This document shows positions 1-6,141 of a stretch of DNA of 8,663 bases, in pieces (position 1 is the first letter of the stretch; each line of letters opens with the position of its first letter). The position numbers and the translations under genes were made by a program. The stretch comes from Flavobacterium sp. (GTDB lineage: Bacteria > Bacteroidota > Bacteroidia > Flavobacteriales > Flavobacteriaceae): NCBI GenBank assembly GCA_024642295.1, contig JAHEBK010000054.1:1-8663 (forward strand). Reading direction: 5' to 3'. The notes beneath the pieces were generated by a model. The model was not told where the DNA came from, ran no database searches, and saw only the letters and a program-made list of their open reading frames with translations.

Positions 1-131
1 TTGTTTTCATAGACTATAGGGCTGGCATCATCCGGTTCTGGTTTTAATGCGTTTATTTTATTGGTACTACTACACGATGTTACTATTATAGTGATAAGTG
101 TAAAAAGAATGGTTTTGATTATGTTATGCAT
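1..131 (-). CDS. Partial lipoprotein (N-terminal 43 codons), possibly DUF4403 family
   Basis: Reading the minus strand from the ATG at 131-129 gives an open frame of 43 codons to the left edge, so the gene is cut by the window. The protein begins with a short basic start (MHNIIK), a hydrophobic stretch of about 12 residues and a lipobox ending VTSC, with the cysteine at about residue 20, followed by SSTNK. This is a typical signal peptidase II signal, so the product should be a lipid-anchored envelope protein. The mature N-terminus continues with ALKPEPDDASPIVYEN. From memory this resembles the start of Bacteroidetes DUF4403-family lipoproteins, whose function is unknown; that family call is inference and the rest of the protein is not visible. 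It is transcribed divergently from the TolC gene, about 640 bases away, with a -7 box candidate just upstream. The lipoprotein call is firm; the family is tentative. Confidence 0.75.
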   Translation of the reverse strand, partial: MHNIIKTILFTLITIIVTSCSSTNKINALKPEPDDASPIVYEN

Positions 132-155
132 TTTCTTTTTTAAATTTTGAGTATT

Positions 156-163
156 CAAAATTA
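156..163 (-). promoter_or_regulatory. -7 promoter box for the lipoprotein gene
   Basis: On the minus strand this reads TAATTTTG, an exact match to the Bacteroidetes -7 consensus TAnnTTTG. It ends 24 bases before the lipoprotein ATG, which would give a leader of about 20 bases. I see no convincing -33 TTTG at the expected distance, so the call rests on the -7 box and its position. Confidence 0.4.
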
Positions 164-617
164 GTTATAAAATCGATGTATTTAAGATGATATATTAAAG
201 TTTTTATTTAAACGATTATTTGTTTTTTTGTTTAATTACAATTAGAATTTTCTTTCAAATATAGGTTTGTTTTTTTTATTCCTGTAAAAACCATGAGTAG
301 AAACGGTATTTATTAAAAATAAGAATAATACTAAATATTTAAAACTATTATGCGGTTTGTCGGAAATAATTGTTTTTAATCTTTTTATGAAGAAATATCA
401 CTAAAAGTGGGTATTGTGGTTTGCTATATTAATGGTAATATTTGTTCGAAATTTCCTTTAATAACAACATTTATAAGAAAAAAATGAATATATTGTAAGA
501 ACAATAGTTTAGTTTTCTTTCTGTTTAACGATATATTTTTTTTAAAACCATTTTGAATTAGTAAGCTTGAAATGTCCAAATACTTTTAATTAAGTAAAAA
601 GATATTTTTTTGGTTTT
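164..617. other. Long AT-rich intergenic region, no gene seen
   Basis: This stretch contains no open frame longer than about ten codons from an ATG on the plus strand, and I recognise no RNA family in it. It holds two tiny hairpins (TATTGT/ACAATA at 491-506 and ATATTA/TAATAT at 426-441) and one plus-strand match to the -7 consensus, TAGGTTTG at 262-269, without a clear -33 element. Because a strong plus-strand terminator follows at 618-652, a non-coding transcript is possible, but nothing here proves one. Confidence 0.6.
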
Positions 618-652
618 AACTTCCGTTTAGTTTTCTAGGCGGAAGTTTTTTT
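618..652 (+). terminator. Rho-independent terminator, no visible upstream gene
   Basis: AACTTCCG at 618-625 pairs perfectly with CGGAAGTT at 640-647. The stem continues inward with two G-T pairs and three Watson-Crick pairs to a TTTT loop at 631-634, about 13 base pairs in all. A run of seven T (646-652) follows on the plus strand, while the minus strand lacks an equivalent U tract, so it is oriented to stop plus-strand transcription. The nearest coding sequence on its left is on the opposite strand, so its client transcript is unknown. It also insulates the TolC promoter downstream. Confidence 0.8.
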
Positions 653-744
653 ATAAAGTAACAATCCATTTCAGTTTTCTCTATTTAATGTAGAATTTTT
701 ATGTGGATTAGTCAAGTATCTCGCAATAATTTAAATTTGTATGC

Positions 745-752
745 TATCTTTG
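745..752 (+). promoter_or_regulatory. -7 promoter box for the tolC-adaptor operon
   Basis: TATCTTTG matches the Bacteroidetes TAnnTTTG consensus exactly. It lies 21 bases before the TolC-family start codon, giving a short leader of roughly 15-20 bases. No good TTTG element is visible 19-23 bases upstream, so the -33 part is weak. Confidence 0.5.
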
Positions 753-773
753 AACTAGTTCGATTTATAAAGC

Positions 774-2147
774 ATGAAAAAAATAATTCAATCTATTTCG
801 GTTTTTCTTTTTGCATTTACTTTTACGTTAAATGCCCAATCTAATAAGTGGTCATTAGATGATTGTGTGAATTACGCTTTAAAGAATAATATTTCCATTC
901 AACAAACAGAATTAGATACTCAAAATGCGGCCATTGATAAAAAACAGGCTTTTGGTAATTTTTTACCATCGATAAATGCTGCTGCATCACATTCTTGGAA
1001 TATAGGTCTGAATCAGGATATTACTACGGGTATTTTGCAAAATAAAACAACACAGTTTACCTCTGTCAGCGGAACAGTTGGTGTTGATATTTACAAAGGT
1101 TTGCAGAATCAAAATGAGCTTAGAAAAGCCAATCTTTCACTTATAGCATCCCAATATCAATTGGTAAAAATGAAAGAAGATATTGTGTTGAATGTTGCAA
1201 ATGCCTATTTGCAAGTCCTTTTTAATTTAGAAAATTTAAAAGTTCAAAAAGACCAACTTTCTATTGATGATAAGCAATTACAACGTACACAGGAATTAGT
1301 AAAAGCAGGTACCATTGCTCGAGGGGATTTATTAGATGCTAAAGCTACTATTGCATCGGATAACCAAAAAATTGTAAAGGCAGAGAATTTGCTTTTAATC
1401 TCTAAATTGAGTTTATCGCAATTGTTACAATTAAAAGATTTTATGAATTTTGATGTAGTTGAAGAGAGTACACTCAAAGCCGATAATAGTATTTTGTTGA
1501 ACGACCCTTCTGTTATTCTTAAAGTAGCCAAAGAGCAAAGAACCGAACTTAAAATTGCACAGACTAATTTGGCTATAGCCGAAAAAAACTTGGTAATTGC
1601 CAAAGGTGGTTTTCAGCCCACTTTAAAAGGCTTTTATAATTACAATACGAGAATTTCGTATGCTGATATTGCTTTAAGAGATTTAAATGGTGCAGTCATT
1701 GGTGTTCAAGGAGCACCACCTTTTTTCGAACAATTTAATACGAATAAAGGGCAGTCATTTGGTGCGCAATTAAATATTCCTATTTTTAATGGTTTTAGTA
1801 TTCGAAACAATGTAGAACGTTCTAAAGTAAATTTGAAAAAATCTAAAATCGCATTAGAGCAACAAAATTTAGATCTAGAGCGAAATGTATACACCGCATT
1901 TACAGATGCCAAAGGTGCTTTAGAGTCCCATGAATCGGCTATTGAAGCACTTCAAGCACGACAAGAATCTTTTCGCTATGCTCAGGAAAAATTTGATGTA
2001 GGTTTAATGAATTCTTTTGAATTGAGTCAATCACAAATTTTGTTGTCCAACGCCCAATCAGAAGTGTTGAGAACCAAATACGATTATATTTTTAAAATTA
2101 AAATATTGGAATTCTATTTTGGAATTCCTATTGTAAAAAGAGATTAA
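774..2147 (+). CDS. TolC-family outer-membrane efflux channel
   Basis: This 457-residue protein is an outer-membrane factor that would form the trimeric exit duct of a tripartite efflux or type I secretion system. Residues 1-21 form a Sec signal peptide ending LNA, with cleavage likely before Q22. WSLDDCVNYALKNN at 26-39 is the usual start of the first OEP repeat. Two structural repeats are visible: long amphipathic helices around 120-215 and 345-445, each preceded by a beta-strand/turn element (VGVDIYKGL at 102-110 and LNIPIFNGF at 333-341). The C-terminus ends YFGIPI, common in Bacteroidetes members. Length is normal for the family. The adaptor gene follows after three bases, so the two are surely cotranscribed. 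The start is fixed by the signal peptide and the -7 box just upstream. Substrate cannot be predicted. Confidence 0.93.
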   Translation: MKKIIQSISVFLFAFTFTLNAQSNKWSLDDCVNYALKNNISIQQTELDTQNAAIDKKQAFGNFLPSINAAASHSWNIGLNQDITTGILQNKTTQFTSVSGTVGVDIYKGLQNQNELRKANLSLIASQYQLVKMKEDIVLNVANAYLQVLFNLENLKVQKDQLSIDDKQLQRTQELVKAGTIARGDLLDAKATIASDNQKIVKAENLLLISKLSLSQLLQLKDFMNFDVVEESTLKADNSILLNDPSVILKVAKEQRTELKIAQTNLAIAEKNLVIAKGGFQPTLKGFYNYNTRISYADIALRDLNGAVIGVQGAPPFFEQFNTNKGQSFGAQLNIPIFNGFSIRNNVERSKVNLKKSKIALEQQNLDLERNVYTAFTDAKGALESHESAIEALQARQESFRYAQEKFDVGLMNSFELSQSQILLSNAQSEVLRTKYDYIFKIKILEFYFGIPIVKRD

Positions 2148-2150
2148 ATC

Positions 2151-3440
2151 ATGTCTAAAAAAACAGTATACTATTTGTTAGCCATTGCAGTCGTTGTAAT
2201 TGGAGTTTTGTTATTTTTCGCAAAAAAAGGAGTTTTAGGAAATAGAAAGGATGCAAAGGAAGTTGAAATAACGACTGTTGCTCAAAGTACTATTGTCGAA
2301 ACAGTTTCTGCTACGGGTAAAATTCAACCTGAAATTGAGGTTAAAATCGCCTCGATGGTTTCTGGAGAAATAATCAATTTACCCGTTAAAGAAGGTCAAT
2401 TAGTAAAGAAAGGGGATTTGCTAGTTAAGATAAACCCTGATTTATATACATCAAGTTTAGATCGTGCAAAGGCGGGCCTATCTTCTTCAAAATCGAATTT
2501 ATCACAATCAGAGGCTCAGTTTAAAGAAGCAAAGTTGAGTTATGAACGAAATAAAACTTTGTTTGATAAAGGAGTTATTTCAAAAGCTGATTGGGATAAG
2601 TCAGTAGCTGCATTTGAAGTTGCAAAGGCAACTAAACAAGCTGCTTATTTTAACGTGCAAAGTGCCTTGGCTTCGGTAAATGAAGCTCAAGATAATTTAG
2701 GACGTACTTTGATTTATGCACCTGCTGATGGAACGATTTCAATGCTTAATGTCGAATTAGGGGAAAGAGTGCTAGGGACGCAACAAATGGCAGGAACAGA
2801 GCTTTTGCGTGTTGCCAATTTAAATAACATGGAAGTGGAAGTGGATGTCAATGAAAATGATATTGTTAAAATTAAGGAAGGAGATGTTGCTTCCATTGAA
2901 GTAGATGCTTATTTGAAAAAGAAATTCAAAGGGGTTGTAACAAGTATTTCAAATTCAGCTAGCAATAGTTTATCAGCGGATCAAGTGACAAATTTTAAAG
3001 TGAAGGTACGTATAGTTAAAGAATCCTATCAAGATTTATTGGCTGGTAAATCGGATACTTATTCTCCATTTAGACCTGGAATGACGGCTACAGTCGATAT
3101 TGTTACCAAGACAAAGTCAAATGTATGGAATGTTCCGATTAGTTCGATAGTGATCAAATCAGATACAACTTCAACTAAAGTATTGGAAAATGAAGCTTTG
3201 CCTGAAAATGATGAAAAACTAGTAAAACAAGATAAAAAGCTGGAATGTGTATTTGTTAAAGTTGGTGATAAAGCAAAAATTAGAATAGTAAAAACGGGTA
3301 TTCAAGATGATTCTAATATTGAAATAATTAGTGGATTGAAAAAGGGAGATGTTGTGATTACAGGACCTTATAATACTGTGACCAAAGAATTAAATTCGGG
3401 TGATAAAGTTGAATTGAAAAAAAAGAATGAGGCTAAATAG
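2151..3440 (+). CDS. Periplasmic adaptor (membrane fusion protein), MacA/HlyD type
   Basis: This 429-residue protein should bridge an inner-membrane pump to the TolC channel encoded immediately upstream. A single N-terminal membrane anchor lies at about residues 6-24, with no lipobox. The first half of the biotinyl-lipoyl domain spans about 63-97 (motif VKEGQLVKKGDLL), then a coiled-coil hairpin at about 100-183, the second lipoyl half at about 185-222 (IYAPADGTIS, 188-197), a beta-barrel domain at about 226-290, and a membrane-proximal domain from about 305 (PFRPGMTATVDI) to the end. The domain order matches MacA-like adaptors of ABC pumps, though RND adaptors are related and sequence alone does not separate them here. 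No ABC or RND pump gene lies in the window. The extra linker at about 338-365, rich in E, D and K, is probably a surface loop. Confidence 0.9.
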   Translation: MSKKTVYYLLAIAVVVIGVLLFFAKKGVLGNRKDAKEVEITTVAQSTIVETVSATGKIQPEIEVKIASMVSGEIINLPVKEGQLVKKGDLLVKINPDLYTSSLDRAKAGLSSSKSNLSQSEAQFKEAKLSYERNKTLFDKGVISKADWDKSVAAFEVAKATKQAAYFNVQSALASVNEAQDNLGRTLIYAPADGTISMLNVELGERVLGTQQMAGTELLRVANLNNMEVEVDVNENDIVKIKEGDVASIEVDAYLKKKFKGVVTSISNSASNSLSADQVTNFKVKVRIVKESYQDLLAGKSDTYSPFRPGMTATVDIVTKTKSNVWNVPISSIVIKSDTTSTKVLENEALPENDEKLVKQDKKLECVFVKVGDKAKIRIVKTGIQDDSNIEIISGLKKGDVVITGPYNTVTKELNSGDKVELKKKNEAK

Positions 3441-3443
3441 CAT

Positions 3444-3451
3444 TATATTTG
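3444..3451 (+). promoter_or_regulatory. -7 promoter box for tsaB
   Basis: TATATTTG is an exact match to TAnnTTTG, located just after the adaptor stop codon and 28 bases before the tsaB ATG. It suggests tsaB can be transcribed independently of the efflux genes, although no terminator separates them and readthrough is likely. A TTG at 3414-3416 is too far (27 bases) to be a standard -33 element. Confidence 0.4.
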
Positions 3452-3479
3452 CAGCCTTATTGTTTTTAAAAACGAATGA

Positions 3480-4151
3480 ATGAGTTATATTTTAAATATT
3501 GAAACTGCAACCAAAAATTGTTCTGTATCACTTGCTAAAGATGGAAAGACAATAGTATGTTGCGAAACAGCTGAAGAAGGCTATTCTCATGCCGAAAAAT
3601 TACATGTTTTTATAGAACAAAGTATCAAAGAAGCAGGGATTAGTTATCACGATTTATCAGCAATTGCAGTAAGTCAAGGGCCTGGTTCGTATACGGGACT
3701 TCGAATTGGGGTGTCGGCGGCGAAAGGTTTGTGTTATGCGTTAAATATTCCCTTAATTGCGATTGATACGTTGCAATCTTTTGCTTCTCAAGTCAATGTT
3801 AATGATGGATTGATTGTGCCAATGTTGGACGCTCGAAGAATGGAGGTTTATAGTGCTGTTTTTACTTCAGCTATTGAATATAAAAGAGCAATTCAAGCAG
3901 AGATTATCACCGAAGAATCTTTTAATGAAATAAGCGAAAAAGTTTACTTTATAGGTGATTGTGCACCAAAATGCAAAACGGTTTTAGATAGTGAAAACTT
4001 CATTTTTTTAGAAGAAATAGTATATCCTTCTGCAAAAGAAATGAGTATCCTTAGTTTCGATAAATATTTGAATAAAGACACCGTAGATGTGGCTTATTTC
4101 GAGCCTTTTTATCTAAAAGACTTCATGGTGACTACTCCTAAATCGAAATAA
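3480..4151 (+). CDS. tsaB: tRNA t6A37 threonylcarbamoyltransferase subunit TsaB
   Basis: TsaB (YeaZ) is a non-catalytic ASKHA-fold partner that supports TsaD, together with TsaE, in transferring the threonylcarbamoyl group to A37 of ANN-decoding tRNAs in the cytoplasm. The N-terminus MSYILNIETATKNCSVSL is the classic start of the family, and the signature QGPGSYTGLRIGVSAAKGL occupies residues 66-84. MLDARRMEVYSAVF at 115-128 and the ending EPFYLKDF at 208-215 are also typical. At 223 residues the length is normal and complete. An earlier ATG at 3476 is out of frame, so 3480 is the start. The gene follows the efflux pair by 39 bases and has its own -7 box. Its stop lies two bases from the stop of the converging mechanosensitive channel gene. 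Confidence 0.95.
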   Translation: MSYILNIETATKNCSVSLAKDGKTIVCCETAEEGYSHAEKLHVFIEQSIKEAGISYHDLSAIAVSQGPGSYTGLRIGVSAAKGLCYALNIPLIAIDTLQSFASQVNVNDGLIVPMLDARRMEVYSAVFTSAIEYKRAIQAEIITEESFNEISEKVYFIGDCAPKCKTVLDSENFIFLEEIVYPSAKEMSILSFDKYLNKDTVDVAYFEPFYLKDFMVTTPKSK

Positions 4152-4174
4152 AATTAGGATTTAGTAGTTGCCAT
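4125..4174. repeat. Inverted repeat across convergent stop codons, possible bidirectional terminator
   Basis: The left arm 4125-4144 pairs with the right arm 4158-4174: eleven pairs (ATGG..ACTAC with GTAGT..CCAT, two of them G-T), a three-base bulge at 4136-4138, then six perfect pairs (TAAATC/GATTTA), closing a 13-base loop. The loop contains both stop codons. No strong T run follows on either strand, so it would be an unusual terminator. The symmetry reflects that both proteins end in near-identical peptides, MVTTPKSK and MATTKS. Confidence 0.5.
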
Positions 4175-4981
4175 TTCTTTGACAAAAGGTTGAAAAGGAA
4201 TTCCAGCATTGTCTAAGGCATTTTTACAATTTTCTAAAGTTTCGGTAAAAACTATTCCATAATCTTCATTGTTTGCCCAAGGTCTTACGGCAAGTTCAAT
4301 GGCGCTGTCTGTTAGGTTTTTTACATATACATCTGGCTTTGGATTTTGTAATACTTTAGGATTTTTGATTAATAATTCTAGAATAATATCCTTAGCTTTT
4401 TTAATGTCAGCATCATAGGAAATGGCAAAAGTTAAGTCAGCTCTGCGATAACCTAACATAGAATAGTTAGTAATAATCCCATTTGATAAAATGCTGTTGG
4501 GTATAAAAACAACTTGATTGTTTGCTGTGATTAATTTGGTTACAAAAATCTGAATTTCGTTTACAGTAGCTATTGTTCCTTGTGCTTCAATTAAATCACC
4601 GTCTTTAAAAGGTTTAAACATTATAATCAACATACCGCCAGCAAAATTTGATAGGGAACCTTGAAGGGAAAGTCCAACAGCAAGTCCCATTGCTCCCAAA
4701 ATGGCTACAAAAGAGGAGGTTTCAATACCCAGTTTTGAAATAAATGTTACAAATAGTAAAATACGTAATCCCCAAAGGAGAATGTCAGCTGTAAATTGCG
4801 TTAAAGTGACATCCAGTTTTCTTTTGAGCATTATTCTTCGAACCAATCTATTGACGATACGAATTGTGTATAATCCAATAAAAAGAATGATAAAGGCTGA
4901 GATTAATTTGGGCGAATAAGCAATGATTTCATTGATTAAATTATTGCTATAATTGGCGATGTAATTTGGATCTAAATTCAT
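4154..4981 (-). CDS. MscS-family small-conductance mechanosensitive channel
   Basis: This 275-residue inner-membrane protein would open under membrane tension and release solutes during hypo-osmotic shock. It has the compact E. coli MscS layout (286 residues there): TM1 at about 22-42, TM2 at about 63-83, and the pore-lining TM3 at about 87-121. TM3 is rich in Gly and Ala (AILGAMGLAVGLSLQGSL) and runs into SNFAGGMLI. The beta domain follows at about 122-175 with KPFKDGDLIE and the family pattern VFIPNSIL..GIITNYS (158-174). The alpha/beta C-terminal domain covers about 176-268. The start ATG is preceded by eight A on the coding strand and a hairpin in the leader. It lies downstream of the NifU-like gene on the same strand, separated by a terminator, so it is probably its own transcription unit. 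Confidence 0.93.
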   Translation of the reverse strand: MNLDPNYIANYSNNLINEIIAYSPKLISAFIILFIGLYTIRIVNRLVRRIMLKRKLDVTLTQFTADILLWGLRILLFVTFISKLGIETSSFVAILGAMGLAVGLSLQGSLSNFAGGMLIIMFKPFKDGDLIEAQGTIATVNEIQIFVTKLITANNQVVFIPNSILSNGIITNYSMLGYRRADLTFAISYDADIKKAKDIILELLIKNPKVLQNPKPDVYVKNLTDSAIELAVRPWANNEDYGIVFTETLENCKNALDNAGIPFQPFVKEMATTKS

Positions 4982-4993
4982 TTTTTTTCTAAT

Positions 4994-5021
4994 AAAAAAC
5001 CTTCTACAAGAGAAGGTTTTT
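4994..5021 (-). terminator. Terminator hairpin after the NifU-like gene, within the mscS leader
   Basis: A perfect 11-base-pair stem (AAAAACCTTCT at 4995-5005, AGAAGGTTTTT at 5011-5021) closes a five-base loop. On the minus strand it ends in six T, so it can stop transcripts coming from the NifU-like gene 73 bases upstream. Its A and T flanks are symmetrical, so it would also look terminator-like on the plus strand. It sits only 14 bases from the mscS start codon and downstream of that gene's likely -7 box. Confidence 0.75.
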
Positions 5022-5033
5022 GAGTTTGTATTA

Positions 5034-5041
5034 CAAAAGTA
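5034..5041 (-). promoter_or_regulatory. -7 promoter box for the MscS-family gene
   Basis: The minus strand reads TACTTTTG here, matching TAnnTTTG. It lies in the gap between the NifU-like stop and the mscS start. Transcription would begin around 5028 and produce a leader of about 45-50 bases that includes the whole hairpin at 4995-5021. No clear -33 element is seen. Confidence 0.4.
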
Positions 5042-5093
5042 ATCTTTCGTTTTTTAAATAACCTTTAATAAATCTTAAAATAATTTTGGTGAT

Positions 5094-5987
5094 TTAAACT
5101 GCTTCAACATTTATTTTTTCATCATTCAACATGCTTTTTAACATATTTTCAATTCCGCTTTTTAAGGTAAATGTAGAAGAAGGGCATCCATTACAAGCAC
5201 CTTGAAGAATTACCTTTACCGTTCCTGAAGTTTCATCATATGAATCAAAAGCGATATTTCCACCATCAGCAGCAACAGCTGGTTTTACAAATTCTTCTAG
5301 GATGTTGATGATTTTTTGTGAAGTTTCGTCTAATGAATCAAAGTTTGCTTCTTTAGTGGCTTCGTCTTTTATGGTGTTTGGAATGAAATCTTCGTCTAGA
5401 ACAGTCCCGCCATTTTCAATATATTCCTTGATGTAAGTTCTTAATTCCAAAGTAATTTCGTCCCAACCTATAAAATCATATTTAGTAACCGAAATATAAT
5501 TCTCGTCAATAAATACTTCTTTTACATAAGCATATTTAAATAATTCTTTTGCTAGAGGAGAGGCTTCTGTTTGATCAATGTTTTTAAATTCAAAGGCATT
5601 TTTGGTCAACATTCTACTCACGACAAACTTTAAGGCTGCAGGATTAGGAGTTGTTTCTCCATAAACCGTAATCGGTTGTTTTTTTGGTTTGTTTTCATCG
5701 ATATTGATAATAATACCTCCATTCGAGATAAATTCTTCTATTTGTTCGGCTACTGCTTCTTTAACATCATCCCATTCGACAATGCTAAATTTTTCAATAG
5801 CTATAAAATTCCCAGAAATATAAACTGTTTTTACAAATGGTAAGTAGAATAACTGTTGTGCTAGAGGAGATGCTTTCGCTTCATCGATATTTTTAAATTC
5901 AAAATTTTCATTTTTTGTGATGAAATCTTCAAGCTCAAACTTTAATATAGTTGGGTTTTGTGTTTCTTTTATAAGAACTTTTGTCAT
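5094..5987 (-). CDS. NifU-like Fe-S cluster scaffold/carrier with two Nfu N-terminal domains
   Basis: This cytoplasmic 297-residue protein should bind a labile Fe-S cluster and deliver it to target enzymes. The C-terminal NifU/Nfu domain (about 220-290) carries the cluster-binding CxxC as GACNGCPSSTFTLKSGIE, with cysteines 265 and 268, and the motif VAADGGNIAF. Before it stand two copies of the Nfu N-terminal domain, about residues 3-94 and 106-198. The copies share NP..LKF, FEFKNID, ASPLA..LF, an alternating VK.V.I strand, and W(D)D/E followed by an acidic helix ending NGG. Typical Nfu proteins have one such domain or none, so this is a duplicated version, which I recall as usual in Bacteroidetes. 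A -7 box lies just upstream and a terminator follows, so it is probably monocistronic. The start is set by the N-terminal domain beginning at residue 3. Confidence 0.92.
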   Translation of the reverse strand: MTKVLIKETQNPTILKFELEDFITKNENFEFKNIDEAKASPLAQQLFYLPFVKTVYISGNFIAIEKFSIVEWDDVKEAVAEQIEEFISNGGIIINIDENKPKKQPITVYGETTPNPAALKFVVSRMLTKNAFEFKNIDQTEASPLAKELFKYAYVKEVFIDENYISVTKYDFIGWDEITLELRTYIKEYIENGGTVLDEDFIPNTIKDEATKEANFDSLDETSQKIINILEEFVKPAVAADGGNIAFDSYDETSGTVKVILQGACNGCPSSTFTLKSGIENMLKSMLNDEKINVEAV

Positions 5988-6003
5988 GATTATTAAATTT
6001 TCA

Positions 6004-6011
6004 CAAATTTA
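6004..6011 (-). promoter_or_regulatory. -7 promoter box for the NifU-like gene
   Basis: On the minus strand this is TAAATTTG, an exact TAnnTTTG match, 16 bases upstream of the ATG. The leader would be only about 10-12 bases. The expected -33 TTTG is not evident. Confidence 0.4.
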
Positions 6012-6035
6012 CTAAAGTTATTTTCTATGATTGGT

Positions 6036-6069
6036 TATATTTGGGATATTATTATATAAATTAACTTTA
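6036..6069 (+). promoter_or_regulatory. Promoter candidates for the PorP/SprF-like gene
   Basis: Two overlapping readings are possible. TATATTTG at 6036-6043 is a perfect -7 box without a good -33. Alternatively the TTTG at 6040-6043 acts as a -33 element, 18 bases before TAACTTTA at 6062-6069, a one-mismatch -7 box. The leader would be about 95 or 70 bases. The region is shared with the divergent NifU-like gene, whose -7 box lies at 6004-6011, so the two promoters are nearly back to back. Confidence 0.4.
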
Positions 6070-6141
6070 TTTTAAAAGTTTAGTCCATTTGTGTTCTATC
6101 AATCATTAAACTAATGTGTTGATTTTTTTAAATTATTTCCA

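Noticed and set aside
426..506. Two small hairpins (426-441 and 491-506) in the left intergenic gap
   Set aside because: Six-pair, mostly A-T stems are common by chance in this composition, so they are not listed as separate features.
1244..1603. Antisense open frame of 119 codons inside the TolC-family gene
   Set aside because: It lies wholly within a well-supported gene, has a Ser/Leu/Cys-rich shadow composition, and no promoter or family resemblance. The shorter opposite-strand frames at 1706-1912, 2714-2896 and 4701-4919 were rejected for the same reason.
3417..3424. Run of eight A near the end of the adaptor gene, a possible slippage site
   Set aside because: Slippage would alter only the last few residues, and such A runs are expected in an AT-rich genome with many Lys codons.
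3476..3478. ATG four bases before the chosen tsaB start
   Set aside because: It is out of frame with tsaB; the family-typical N-terminus begins at the ATG at 3480.
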